Source: Paracoccus sp. DMF-8
Lineage (GTDB): Bacteria; Pseudomonadota; Alphaproteobacteria; Rhodobacterales; Rhodobacteraceae
DNA length: 64,000 nucleotides
Assembly (NCBI RefSeq): GCF_029309835.1
Contig: NZ_JARJHL010000010.1
Coordinates: 62,001 to 126,000, forward strand
Direction: 5' to 3'
The notes below the pieces were generated by a model. It ran no database searches. It was not told where the DNA came from and saw only the letters and a list, made by a program, of their open reading frames with translations. A program made the translations under genes and the position numbers. Below, piece by piece: positions 30,478 through 38,796 of the stretch. How positions within the stretch are numbered: the first letter of the stretch is position 1; each line of letters opens with the position of its first letter.

Positions 30478-31513
30478 AGCCAAGCACCTCTGTCATCATT
30501 CCATGTTCGCCCAGGAAGGCGCGGGCCTCGGCCGGGCGGCGGGCGGGCAGGCTGACGATCAGGCTGCCGAAGGGGTTCGGGCCGATTTCCTCGATGGCGC
30601 CGGCCAGGATATTGGTCTCGATCCCGCATTCGACGGCCAGCCGCGACAGCATCGGGTCGGTGGCGTGATCGCCGACAAAGGTGATCTGCAAGACCGCCTG
30701 CGCCGCATCCGATTGCGGCGCATCGCGCATCTGGCCCGCGACAAAGCCCGGCACGGCGACGCCGGTCACGCCGGTCAGAAAACTGCGGGTGGTCGGATGT
30801 TCGGGGCGCGAAAAGACGGCATAGGTTTCGCCCGCCTCGACGATGCGGCCGCCCTCGATCACGGCGACATGGGTGCAGATATCGCGCACCACGGCCATTT
30901 CATGGGTGATCAGCAGGATGGTCAGGCCCAGTTCGCGGTTGATGTCCTGCAGCAGTTCCAGCACCTGCCGCGTGGTGTCGGGATCAAGGGCCGAGGTCGC
31001 CTCGTCCGACAGCAGGACGCGGGGGCGGGTGGCCAGCGCGCGGGCGATGCCGACGCGCTGTTTCTGGCCGCCCGACAGTTCGGCGGGGTAGCGGTCGGCC
31101 TGCGCGCCAAGCCCGACCAGTTCGATCAGTTGGGCCACGCGCGGGGCGATTTCGCTCTGCGGCACGCCCGCGATTTCCAGCGGCAGGGCGATATTGCCCG
31201 CGACCGTGCGCGAGGCCAGCAGGTTGAAATGCTGAAAGATCATCCCGACTTCGCGGCGCATCGCGCGCAGGTCGGCGCCCTCGGCCTGCGTCACATCGCG
31301 GTCGGCGACGATGACCTGACCCGATGAGGGGCGTTCCAGCCCGTTCACCAGCCGCAGCAGCGTCGATTTGCCCGCGCCAGAGCGGCCGATGATCCCGGTG
31401 ATCGCGCCCTGCGGCACGTCCAGCCAGATATCGTCCAGCGCCACGACATCCCTGCCGCCTTTTTGCGGGAAAAGGCGTGTGACGCCCTGAAATGAGATTG
31501 CCGCCTCGGTCAT
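30467..31513 (-). CDS. metN: Methionine ABC transporter ATP-binding protein
   Basis: 348 residues. Walker A GRSGAGKST, Q-loop FQHFNLLAS, signature LSGGQKQR, Walker B VLLSDEATSALD and the H-loop in ITHEMAVV. The C-terminal 100 residues form the NIL/ACT-like regulatory domain (ALAHQ-type QITFVGDHATDPMLSR) by which methionine in the cell inhibits transport. First gene of the operon; the leader has no recognisable SAM riboswitch. Preceded by AGGACG. Confidence 0.95.
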   Translation of the reverse strand: MTEAAISFQGVTRLFPQKGGRDVVALDDIWLDVPQGAITGIIGRSGAGKSTLLRLVNGLERPSSGQVIVADRDVTQAEGADLRAMRREVGMIFQHFNLLASRTVAGNIALPLEIAGVPQSEIAPRVAQLIELVGLGAQADRYPAELSGGQKQRVGIARALATRPRVLLSDEATSALDPDTTRQVLELLQDINRELGLTILLITHEMAVVRDICTHVAVIEGGRIVEAGETYAVFSRPEHPTTRSFLTGVTGVAVPGFVAGQMRDAPQSDAAQAVLQITFVGDHATDPMLSRLAVECGIETNILAGAIEEIGPNPFGSLIVSLPARRPAEARAFLGEHGMMTEVLGYVG

Positions 31514-31591
31514 GCTGTCGTCCTGTTCATCAGCGCAGAGCTATGCGCGGGTGCGGGTGCTTGGCAAGTGCTGCGACGTGACGCAACTGAA

Positions 31592-31631
31592 AACGCCGTT
31601 CCTGCTTTGGGTGAAAAGCAGGAACGGCGTT
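31592..31631 (-). terminator. Very strong hairpin, probable tpiA terminator
   Basis: Perfect 17-bp inverted repeat AACGCCGTTCCTGCTTT with a 6-base loop. On the minus strand it follows the tpiA stop by about 50 bases and is trailed by TTCAG. It separates tpiA from metN. Confidence 0.8.
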
Positions 31632-31683
31632 CCTTATCACGGAGATCTCATGAATTTTGGAAGATTATTCTTCGCCGCTTCGG

Positions 31684-32430
31684 TCAGGATGCTGCCAGCG
31701 CGGCGATGATCGGGCCGAAATCGGCGGCCTTCAGGCTGGCGCCACCGACCAGCGCACCGTCGACATGGGCGATGGCAAAGATTTCAGCCGCATTGCCCGG
31801 CTTGACCGAGCCGCCGTAAAGCAGCGCGAAATCGCCGCCATCGGGGAAACGGGCGGCCAGCCTGTCGCGCATCAGGGCGTGGACCTCGGCGATCTGGTCG
31901 TTGCTGGGGGTGCGGCCGGTGCCGATGGCCCAGACCGGCTCATAGGCGATGACGGTATTCGCGGCGGTCGCGCAATCGGGGACCGAACCGGCAAGCTGGC
32001 TGGCGATCACGTCCAGCGTCTGGCCGCCGTCGCGCTGGCCTTCGGTTTCGCCGACGCAGATCACCGCGACCAGACCCGCCTGATGGGCGGCGACGGATTT
32101 GGCATGGACATCGGCATCGGTATCGCCGTGATCGCTGCGCCGTTCGGAATGGCCCAGAATGACATGGCTCGCGCCCGCGTCATGCAGTTGTTCGGCCGCG
32201 ATATCGCCGGTATGCGCGCCGGGCGCCCCGGCATGGCAATCCTGCCCGCCGACATTCAGCACCGAACCTGCCGCGCGCCCGACCATCGGATGGATCAGCG
32301 TGGCAGGCGGGCAGATCAGCACATCGCAATCCGGTTGCGGATGATCGGCCAGAAGCTGGTCGATTTCGGCCAGCGCGGCCAGGGTTCCGTTCATTTTCCA
32401 GTTGCCGGCGGCAAGTTTGCGCGGGGCCAT
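31684..32430 (-). CDS. tpiA: Triose-phosphate isomerase
   Basis: Glycolytic and gluconeogenic isomerase of dihydroxyacetone phosphate and glyceraldehyde 3-phosphate. 248 residues, full length. Active-site residues are in AAGNWKMNG (Asn, Lys), VILGHSERR (electrophilic His) and [15 protein letters not shown] (catalytic Glu and flexible loop 6), and the phosphate loop is [12 protein letters not shown]. No frameshift. It ends before a strong hairpin and is monocistronic by appearance. Confidence 0.97.
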   Translation of the reverse strand: MAPRKLAAGNWKMNGTLAALAEIDQLLADHPQPDCDVLICPPATLIHPMVGRAAGSVLNVGGQDCHAGAPGAHTGDIAAEQLHDAGASHVILGHSERRSDHGDTDADVHAKSVAAHQAGLVAVICVGETEGQRDGGQTLDVIASQLAGSVPDCATAANTVIAYEPVWAIGTGRTPSNDQIAEVHALMRDRLAARFPDGGDFALLYGGSVKPGNAAEIFAIAHVDGALVGGASLKAADFGPIIAALAAS

Positions 32431-32571
32431 GAGCCTCTCCCTGTTGGATCTTCGTTCAGGGGCTTAGGCCGGGCAGCCCGCACGATCAAGAGCCGCGCGG
32501 CGCGGGCGCGGGGTGCTTGCGCTAACCGTTGTGAAAAGCGCAGGGGGGCGAATAGCCGCCGGGGCGGCGCC

Positions 32572-32943
32572 TCAGGCCGGGGGATGGGCGCCTGCGATGG
32601 GTTCGAAGCGCACCGATTCGCCGCAGCCGCAGCTTTCGGTGACATTCGGGTTGCGGAACTTGAAGCCGGATTCCAGCAGGCCGGTTTCATAGTCGATTTC
32701 GGTGCCGAACAGGAACATCTGCGCGGTGGGCGCGATCAGCACGCGGGCCTCGCCCTGTTCGACGACCTCATCGCTGGCATGCGGCGCCTCGGCCAGTTCC
32801 ATGGTATATTCCATGCCCGCGCAGCCGCCCTTTTTCAGGCCGATGCGCAGCCCGTGGGCCGATTTCCCGGCCATCAGCCTTGCAATATGCCGTTCCGCGG
32901 CGGGGGTGATGGTGACCGGGGATTTTCCGGGGATCGAGAACAT
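32572..32943 (-). CDS. A-type iron-sulfur cluster carrier (SufA/ErpA/IscA family)
   Basis: 123 residues. The three conserved cysteines of the HesB/IscA family are present: one in KKGGCAGMEY and two in ESCGCGESV near the C-terminus. It accepts or delivers [2Fe-2S]/[4Fe-4S] clusters. GGCAGMEY with a Met after Gly resembles SufA-type rather than IscA-type members, but no suf or isc genes are adjacent, so the exact type is left open. Short N-terminal extension with no signal. Confidence 0.9.
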   Translation of the reverse strand: MFSIPGKSPVTITPAAERHIARLMAGKSAHGLRIGLKKGGCAGMEYTMELAEAPHASDEVVEQGEARVLIAPTAQMFLFGTEIDYETGLLESGFKFRNPNVTESCGCGESVRFEPIAGAHPPA

Positions 32944-32995
32944 GTTGCGCGCCTTTTTCCTGCAATCCCAAAGATAGGGGCTGGCGGGTCGCGGC

Positions 32996-33889
32996 TCAAG
33001 CCCCCCTTGGGGTTGGGTCGATGGCGGCGATCAGCGCCATCACCACCCGCACCGAATTGGTCGCGGCCAGCCCCATGAAGGTCGCCATTTCATTGGCGCT
33101 CGCCCCGCCGCCCGCAAGGTCGGAAACAGAGCGCACGGCGATGAAATCCCTGCCATTGGCGCGGGCGACATGGGCGACGGCGGCGCTTTCCATATCCAGC
33201 ACCTGCGCGTCGAACGTCTCATGCGCCCAGATCCGCAGCGCGGCATTATCGACGAATGCGGGTCCCGACAGGCCATTGCCGCCGATGATGACGCGCGGGA
33301 TATGCGACAACTGGTGCCCCGCATCCGTGCCGGTTTCCAGCGCGATGCCGGCTGCGGCGCGGGCCGCCTCCAGCAGGCGGGGCGCGGCGTTGAACCAGAA
33401 GCGGCGGGGGCGGTCGGTCTGGCCGTCCTGCGCGATTTCCACTGAAAGGGGGTGCATCATGCCGAAATTCGGGGCATCGACGCGAAAGCCGTCCAGAAAA
33501 GGGGGCGGGGCAAAGCCCGCTTGGGTTTCGCGGGCCATGACCGATTCCAGATACTGCCCCCAACGCGCGGGCAGGATGACATCGCCGACATTCAGCGCAG
33601 GATCGGCGCTGCCCGCGATCCCCGACAGGATGATCGCAGAGATGTTGAAGCGATCCAGCGCAAGCTGCGCGCTCATCGCCGCATTGACCATCGACATGCC
33701 CGACAGATAGATCACCACCGCGCGGCCCGCGATATCCGCCGTGGCAAAGTCGATGCCGTTGATGGTCCGGATCGCGACGGGAATGGCCTGCCGGGCCAGT
33801 TCGGCGCGCAGCGCCTGCCATTCGGGCGCATAGGATGTGACGATGGCGATGCGCGGGGTCGGGTCGTGGCTGGGCATCTGGGGTGTCAT
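32996..33889 (-). CDS. Nucleosidase/nucleoside phosphorylase family protein (MTA/SAH nucleosidase-like)
   Basis: 297 residues of the PNP_UDP_1 fold. Family marks include IILSGIAGSADPALNVGDVILP, MESAAVAHVA (substrate-binding Met-Glu) and FIAVRSVSDLAGG (catalytic Asp position). The start at 33889 follows AGGAACCGGCG; 40 upstream residues in the open frame have no family match. Likely cleaves a purine or methylthio nucleoside; it is longer than typical MTA/SAH nucleosidases (about 230 residues) with an insert after FLDGFRVDAP, so its substrate may differ. Divergent from rpsD. Confidence 0.75.
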   Translation of the reverse strand: MTPQMPSHDPTPRIAIVTSYAPEWQALRAELARQAIPVAIRTINGIDFATADIAGRAVVIYLSGMSMVNAAMSAQLALDRFNISAIILSGIAGSADPALNVGDVILPARWGQYLESVMARETQAGFAPPPFLDGFRVDAPNFGMMHPLSVEIAQDGQTDRPRRFWFNAAPRLLEAARAAAGIALETGTDAGHQLSHIPRVIIGGNGLSGPAFVDNAALRIWAHETFDAQVLDMESAAVAHVARANGRDFIAVRSVSDLAGGGASANEMATFMGLAATNSVRVVMALIAAIDPTPRGA

Positions 33890-33987
33890 CGCCGGTTCCT
33901 GCTGCTGGGTCGCGCGAAGGTTGCGCAAGGCCCGCATGGCGTCAATGGGTGGCAGGGGCGTCGGGCATGCAGGGGTGCCGGGCATGC

Positions 33988-34015
33988 TTGACAGTGGCGT
34001 GACAGGCACTATAAG
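33988..34015 (+). promoter_or_regulatory. Sigma-70-type promoter for rpsD
   Basis: TTGACA at 33988-33993 and TATAAG at 34010-34015, separated by 16 bases, about 150 bases before the rpsD start. Good match to the housekeeping consensus and placed where expected for a strongly expressed ribosomal gene. The 150-base leader could hold S4 autoregulatory structure; I did not identify one. Confidence 0.6.
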
Positions 34016-34166
34016 CGCGGCTTCATTGGTGTTGGTGGCCCCCGCAAGGGGATTCCTGTCGGGCTATATGCCAGAGGACAACGCCCTTCTGCCGCCTTGA
34101 CGGTCCGGGGTGACGCTACCCTTCCCGGAACTGCCGTCAAGGTCATCATATCGAAGGAGATCAGCC

Positions 34167-34787
34167 GTGACCAAACGCACCGCTGCCAAGTATAAAATCG
34201 ACCGCCGCATGGGCGAAAACATCTGGGGCCGCGCCAAATCCCCGGTCAACCGCCGCGAATACGGCCCCGGCCAGCACGGCCAGCGCCGCAAGGGCAAACT
34301 GTCCGACTTCGGCACGCAGCTGCGCGCCAAGCAGAAGCTGAAGGGCTATTACGGCGACCTGACCGAAAAGCAATTCCGCCGCATCTATGCCGAGGCAGAG
34401 CGCGTCAAGGGCGACACCGGTGAAAACCTGATCGGCCTGCTGGAGCGTCGTCTGGACGCCGTCGTCTACCGTGCGAAATTCGTCCCGACCATCTTTGCCG
34501 CACGCCAGTTTGTGAACCACGGCCATGTCGAGGTGAACGGCCAGCGCGTCAACATCGCATCCTATCGCGTCAAGGAAGGCGATGTGATTTCGGTCCGCGA
34601 GCGTTCGCGTCAACTGGCGATCGTGCTGGAAGCCGTGGCCCTGGCCGAGCGTGACGTTCCGGATTATCTGGAAGCCGACCACAACAAGATGACCGCGACC
34701 TTCGTGCGCACTCCGGCCCTGGGCGACGTGCCTTATGCCGTCGTGATGGAGCCGAACCTGGTCGTCGAATATTACGCGAAGAACTGA
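34167..34787 (+). CDS. rpsD: 30S ribosomal protein S4
   Basis: 206 residues. Start is GTG, 4 bases after an AAGGAGATCA ribosome site; the protein then reads [20 protein letters not shown]. Family segments [25 protein letters not shown] and the S4 RNA-binding domain ([15 protein letters not shown] to [11 protein letters not shown]) are complete. S4 is a primary 16S-binding assembly protein. It stands outside the alpha operon, as is usual in alphaproteobacteria. Followed by a UUCG-loop terminator. Confidence 0.97.
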   Translation: MTKRTAAKYKIDRRMGENIWGRAKSPVNRREYGPGQHGQRRKGKLSDFGTQLRAKQKLKGYYGDLTEKQFRRIYAEAERVKGDTGENLIGLLERRLDAVVYRAKFVPTIFAARQFVNHGHVEVNGQRVNIASYRVKEGDVISVRERSRQLAIVLEAVALAERDVPDYLEADHNKMTATFVRTPALGDVPYAVVMEPNLVVEYYAKN

Positions 34788-34814
34788 TCCTTTTCTTCGC
34801 GACTGCCGGAATTG

Positions 34815-34841
34815 GGCCGCGCCTTCGGGTGCGGCCTTTTT
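34815..34841 (+). terminator. rpsD rho-independent terminator
   Basis: 9-bp GC-rich stem GGCCGCGCC / GGTGCGGCC closed by a TTCG tetraloop and followed by TTTTT, 27 bases after the rpsD stop. Confidence 0.92.
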
Positions 34842-34846
34842 CGTTC

Positions 34847-34874
34847 GTATCGCCCGTATCGCCCGTATCGCCGG
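34847..34874. repeat. Three tandem copies of a 9-base unit
   Basis: TATCGCCCG is repeated three times (the last copy ends CCGG) just after the rpsD terminator. Too short and too few copies for CRISPR; a simple repeat. Confidence 0.6.
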
Positions 34875-35006
34875 TGGCGCGGCCGCATGGGTATTTGGGT
34901 GATGAAGAAATCGCAGCCGGTCACGATTTGCGGAAAGCCGGGGCCAAGGATTGAAATTCCGGGGCAGATCCGGACATTCGGAGACAGGCGAGGCACGGAG
35001 GTTGCG

Positions 35007-35855
35007 ATGCGGGCGCGGTTCGGGATGGTTGGTTTTCTGGCATTGCTGGTCTGCGGGGGCGCGGGCGCGGCGCTGGCCGAGGGGCCGGAGGATGAGCGGC
35101 TGCACAGTTGCGAGACATCCTTGCAGGGGGTGCGCACCGAGATCAACTATGTTCAGGATGCGGCCTATTTCGCCAATGTCGGGCGGATCGAGCATCGTTT
35201 CTCGCGTTTCGGCAAGGTGTCCTGTCCGGGCTATGTCACGCTGCGCGAGATCCTGCGGCGCAACGGGATGGAGGATGATGGCAGCTACTGCGTGTTGTGG
35301 GATCGGCAGGGCGACACCTATGTCGGCGCGCAGGTCGGCCATCGCCGGGCCAATGCGGTTTGCGGCGCGAGTTTTTGCGAGCGGGTGAATACCACCAAGG
35401 CCGCCGCCCTGCAGGGTGGCAAGGCCGCGACGGCCGCCGGATTCGAGGCGGTGCAGCAGCGTCCCGGTGCGGCGCTGCTGAGCGTCGCAACCGGCGATAT
35501 GGCGGGCAAGATCGAGGGGGCGGGGGCTGTTGTCAGCGGTCTTGCCAGTTCTCCGGTCGGGGTTGGGGCGGTGCTGGTCGGTGCGGCGGCGACCGGGGGG
35601 GCGCTGTGGTATTGCGCCGAGGGGCCAGAGGCCAATTCCATCGCGGACGAGCCCTTGCCCGCGCCGGAGCCCTATGTCCCGCGTGCCGAGGATTTCCCAG
35701 AGGGGACGATGCTGCCTTCGGGGGCGGGGCAGGATGATGTCGTCTGGTCGTCGACCCTGCCGCCGATGGCAGAGGGTGAGGCGGCAAGGGATACGCCTGT
35801 TCAGGACGGCCCGGCTGTGGATGTGCCTGTCACGGATGTTGCGCCCGCCGAATAG
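35007..35855 (+). CDS. Secreted cysteine-containing protein, unknown function
   Basis: 282 residues. GGAGG precedes the ATG at 35007, which begins a good signal peptide (RARFGMVGFLALLVCGGAG, cleavage after AALA). The mature N-terminal half has cysteines in HSCET, VSCPGYV, SYCVLW, AVCGASFC, and could be disulfide-bonded. A Gly/Ala-rich hydrophobic stretch (SPVGVGAVLVGAAATGG) spans about residues 180-205 and might sit in the membrane. An acidic, Pro-rich tail follows. No family is recognised. It lies between rpsD and the guanidine-regulated sugE. Confidence 0.65.
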   Translation: MRARFGMVGFLALLVCGGAGAALAEGPEDERLHSCETSLQGVRTEINYVQDAAYFANVGRIEHRFSRFGKVSCPGYVTLREILRRNGMEDDGSYCVLWDRQGDTYVGAQVGHRRANAVCGASFCERVNTTKAAALQGGKAATAAGFEAVQQRPGAALLSVATGDMAGKIEGAGAVVSGLASSPVGVGAVLVGAAATGGALWYCAEGPEANSIADEPLPAPEPYVPRAEDFPEGTMLPSGAGQDDVVWSSTLPPMAEGEAARDTPVQDGPAVDVPVTDVAPAE

Positions 35856-35935
35856 CTGTGGCGGGCGGGCAACCACCCGTGCGTCGCATCTGACCGCGAC
35901 CTTGCTCTGCGGGCCGTGGCTGGTTAGGTTCGCGT

Positions 35936-35980
35936 AAAGGACGACCTTTCCATCATGGTTCAAGGTCCGGGACGGCCCGG
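35936..35980 (+). promoter_or_regulatory. Guanidine-II riboswitch (mini-ykkC)
   Basis: Two short hairpins with ACGR loops, the hallmark of this class: AAAGG-ACGA-CCTTT (35936-35949) and CCGGG-ACGG-CCCGG (35967-35980), with a 17-base linker. They end about 8 bases before the GGAG ribosome site of sugE/gdx (ATG at 36000). In this class guanidinium binding makes the two loops dock and frees the ribosome site. The following gene encodes the guanidinium exporter family, which fits. Confidence 0.9.
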
Positions 35981-35999
35981 CATTTGTGCGGAGCACATC

Positions 36000-36314
36000 A
36001 TGGCCTGGGTCTATCTGTTCATTGCCGGTCTGCTGGAAATCCTCTGGGCGTTTTCGATGAAGAAATCGCAGGGCTTCAGCCTGCCTGGGCCGACGGTTGT
36101 CACATTGGTCGCGATGGCGGCCAGTTTTGGTTTGCTGGCCGTCGCGATGCGCAGCCTGCCGCTGGGCACGGCCTATACGATCTGGACGGGAATCGGTGCG
36201 GTTGGCGCCTTTGTGATCGGGATTGCCGTTCTGGGGGAGCCTGTCGGGCCGATGCGCATTGCGGCGGCGGCGCTGATCGTTTCGGGGATCGTGATGATGA
36301 AGCTGTCGGCCTGA
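36000..36314 (+). CDS. sugE: Guanidinium exporter (SugE/Gdx, SMR family)
   Basis: 104-residue small multidrug resistance protein with four membrane helices. It starts MAWVYLFIAGLLEILWAFSMK, where Glu in the first helix is the coupling residue and the following Trp-Ala pattern is typical of Gdx. The WTGIGAVGAFVIGI segment is helix 3. GGAG lies 7 bases before the ATG. Gdx exports guanidinium in exchange for protons. The upstream guanidine-II riboswitch strongly supports this over a general quaternary-amine pump. Confidence 0.95.
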   Translation: MAWVYLFIAGLLEILWAFSMKKSQGFSLPGPTVVTLVAMAASFGLLAVAMRSLPLGTAYTIWTGIGAVGAFVIGIAVLGEPVGPMRIAAAALIVSGIVMMKLSA

Positions 36315-36649
36315 TGCCGGACGGATGCTGCGACGCAACGTCATTTGCCGTCGCAGCCAGCCCCGGCAGGGTCGCTTGCCCGGAAAGGCGCGGCATCCGT
36401 GCCGAAGTTTTCGGCATTATTCGTCTAATTGGTTGATTTTGCGTGGTGTGAATGGCCCGGAAAGGCCGTTCACCCTTGGGAAACCTGTATCGGCCTTTGG
36501 TATTGGGTCTTGCCATAGGGTGTTTTCCATGGACCAATTCCCCCTGTCAGCCGGGTGGGAGAGCCGGCGCGGCATTTGGGAGCAGGAAAGCGACGGGCTG
36601 GAAAGCCCGCTCCCACATGTCGGTGAATGATATGATCAGGGAGAAAATC
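36315..36649 (+). other. Intergenic region with two possible RNA structures
   Basis: 335 bases between sugE and the ABC binding-protein gene. No protein is supported. It contains a hairpin GTGAATGGCC / GGCCGTTCAC near 36447-36472 (one G-U pair), and a larger branched structure near the following gene described separately. A small hairpin GCCGAA / TTCGGC near 36400, followed by ATTATTC, could end the sugE transcript. Confidence 0.5.
36555..36643 (+). promoter_or_regulatory. Candidate structured leader RNA of the branched-chain-type ABC operon
   Basis: CTCCCAC at 36610-36616 can pair with GTGGGAG at 36555-36561, or CTCCCA with TGGGAG at 36577-36582, or CTCCC with the GGGAG ribosome site at 36639-36643. 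Inside lies a stable hairpin CGGGCT-GGAA-AGCCCG (36594-36609) with a GNRA loop. Three mutually exclusive pairings with one of them masking the ribosome site is riboswitch-like. I cannot match it to a known class. Folding was done by eye. Confidence 0.4.
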
Positions 36650-37849
36650 ATGCGCAAGATTCTGATGTCCGCGACCTGTCTGGGCGCGCTGTCGGTCCCG
36701 GCTATGGCCGAGGTTTCCGATGGTGTGGTCAAGATCGGCATCCTGAACGACCAGTCAGGGGTCTATGCGGATTTCGGTGGGAAATATTCGGTCGCCGCGG
36801 CGGAGATGGCGGTCGAGGATTTCGGCGGCAAGGTGCTGGATGCGCCGGTTCAGGTCATCAACGCAGACCACCAGAACAAGCCCGACGTGGCATCGAATAT
36901 CGCGCGCCAGTGGTATGACACCGAACAGGTCGATGCGATCATGGAACTGACCACCTCGTCGGTCGGTCTGGCCGTGCAGGCGCTGAGCCTGGAAAAGAAG
37001 AAGATCACCATCAACACCGGCGCGGCGACGACCGAGCTGACCGGCCCGGCCTGCACGCCCTTTGGCTTTCACTGGGCCTATGACACCCATGCGCTGGCCG
37101 TGGGCACGGGCGGCGCGATCGTCGATCAGGGCGGCGACAGCTGGTTTTTCCTGACTGCGGACTATGCCTTTGGCTATGCGCTGGAAGGTTCGACCTCGGA
37201 AGTCGTGACGGCCAAGGGCGGCACGGTCGCGGGCTCGGTCCGGCACCCGCTGGCGACGACGGATTTTTCGTCCTTTCTGCTGCAGGCGCAAAGCTCGGGG
37301 GCGAAGGTGATCGGTCTGGCGAATGCCGGGCTGGATACGCAGAACTCGATCAAGCAGGCGGCGGAATTCGGGATCGTGACAAGCGGCCAGCGTCTGGCGG
37401 CGCTGCTGTTCACCCTGGCCGAGGTGCATGGTCTGGGTCTTGATGTCGCGCAGGGGCTGACCCTGACCGAAAGCTTTTACTGGGATCGCAACGACGAATC
37501 GCGCGAATTCGCCACCCGCTTCAAGGAGCGGACGGGCATGATGCCGAACATGAACCATGCGGGCACCTATTCGGCGGTCATGTCCTACCTGAAAGCCATC
37601 GAAGCCGCAGGCACCGATGAGACCGAAGCCGTCGCGGCCAAGCTGCATGAACTGCCGGTCAGCGATGCCTTTACCCAGACCGGCAAGGTCGGGCCGAACG
37701 GCCGCCTGATTTCGGATGTCTATCTGTTCGAGGTCAAATCCCCGGACGAAAGCACGGGCGAGTTCGACTATTACAAGCTGCTGGCGACGATTCCGGGCGA
37801 TCAGGCCTATGCCGACCCAGCCCAAAGCGGTTGCCCGCTGGTCCAATAA
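36650..37849 (+). CDS. Branched-chain-type ABC transporter substrate-binding protein
   Basis: 399 residues. GGGAG 6 bases before the ATG at 36650 selects this start. Signal peptide MRKILMSATCLGALSVPAMA. The mature protein has the Leu/Ile/Val-binding fold: DGVVKIGILNDQSGVYADFGG, then MELTTSSVGLAVQALSLEKK and TADYAFGYALEGSTSE. Members bind branched-chain amino acids, amides, urea or aromatic acids. First gene of a five-gene operon. The ligand is not evident; the nearby guanidine system makes nitrogen-rich small ligands worth considering. Confidence 0.88.
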   Translation: MRKILMSATCLGALSVPAMAEVSDGVVKIGILNDQSGVYADFGGKYSVAAAEMAVEDFGGKVLDAPVQVINADHQNKPDVASNIARQWYDTEQVDAIMELTTSSVGLAVQALSLEKKKITINTGAATTELTGPACTPFGFHWAYDTHALAVGTGGAIVDQGGDSWFFLTADYAFGYALEGSTSEVVTAKGGTVAGSVRHPLATTDFSSFLLQAQSSGAKVIGLANAGLDTQNSIKQAAEFGIVTSGQRLAALLFTLAEVHGLGLDVAQGLTLTESFYWDRNDESREFATRFKERTGMMPNMNHAGTYSAVMSYLKAIEAAGTDETEAVAAKLHELPVSDAFTQTGKVGPNGRLISDVYLFEVKSPDESTGEFDYYKLLATIPGDQAYADPAQSGCPLVQ

Positions 37850-37998
37850 GCGCCGACAGACGCGCTGGAAAACCCGGCGGAGGGCGCAGCTTTCCGCCGG
37901 TAAAAAGAAACGAAAACAACAGGTCAGGTCAATAATATGACAATCCACTTTGTCCATGCGAAGGGGCGCATCGCCGCATGTGTCGCGGGGGTGACGGG

Positions 37999-38796
37999 AT
38001 GAGCGCGTCACCCGTCATGGCACAGCCCGCGCCCTCTGATCAGGCGGGTGCCCCCGTCGTTCTGACGGCGCGCGGTCTGGGGCGCGACTTTCACGGATTT
38101 ACCGCCGTCAGCAATGTCGATCTGGATGTGCGCCACGCGCAGATCCATGCGCTGATCGGGCCGAATGGCGCGGGCAAGACGACGGTGTTCAACCTGCTGA
38201 CCAAGTTCCTGCAACCGACGCGCGGACAGATCGAACTGCTGGGCACCGATATCACCCGGATGAAGCCCGAGGCGGTGGCGCGGATGGGGCTGGTGCGCAG
38301 CTTTCAGATCTCGGCCGTGTTTCCCAATCTGACGGTGCTGGAAAACGTCCGCGTGGCCTTGCAGCGCCCCGACAATCTGGCGACGCAGTTCTGGCTGCCG
38401 ATGGGGGTGCTGGACCGGTTGAACGACCACGCCGACAGCTTTATCGACAGGCTGGGGCTGGCGGAATATCGCGACACGCGGGCGGGCGATCTGTCCTATG
38501 GCCGCAAGCGGGTGCTGGAAATCGCAACGACTCTGGCGCTGGACCCCAAGGTGCTGCTGCTGGACGAACCGATGGCCGGGATGGGGCAGGAAGACGTCCA
38601 GATGGTCGCCGCGATCATCCGCGATGTTGCCCGCGAAAGGGCGGTTCTGATGGTGGAACACAATCTCAGCGTCGTGGCCGATATCTGCGACCATGTCACC
38701 GTCCTGCAGCGCGGCGAGATTCTGGCGCAGGGCGATTACGACACGGTCGCCGCCGATCCGCGCGTGCGCACGGCCTATATGGGGACCGAAGACTGA
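37999..38796 (+). CDS. Branched-chain-type ABC transporter ATPase, LivG-like
   Basis: 265 residues. Walker A GPNGAGKTT, signature LSYGRKRVLEIA (SYGRKR form typical of LivG), Walker B VLLLDEPMAGM and a histidine in MVEHNLSVV. The first 30 residues are poorly conserved and Pro-rich; the start at 37999 is uncertain and an upstream ATG at 37978 is possible. Its last base overlaps the livF-like ATG. Confidence 0.9.
   Translation: MSASPVMAQPAPSDQAGAPVVLTARGLGRDFHGFTAVSNVDLDVRHAQIHALIGPNGAGKTTVFNLLTKFLQPTRGQIELLGTDITRMKPEAVARMGLVRSFQISAVFPNLTVLENVRVALQRPDNLATQFWLPMGVLDRLNDHADSFIDRLGLAEYRDTRAGDLSYGRKRVLEIATTLALDPKVLLLDEPMAGMGQEDVQMVAAIIRDVARERAVLMVEHNLSVVADICDHVTVLQRGEILAQGDYDTVAADPRVRTAYMGTED

Noticed and set aside
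31514-31680. SAM-II or SAM/SAH riboswitch before metN
   Set aside because: I read the leader on the minus strand and found no matching core; only the strong hairpin is there.
34847-34874. Three tandem 9-base units as a CRISPR start
   Set aside because: No spacers, too short and too few copies, and no cas genes nearby.
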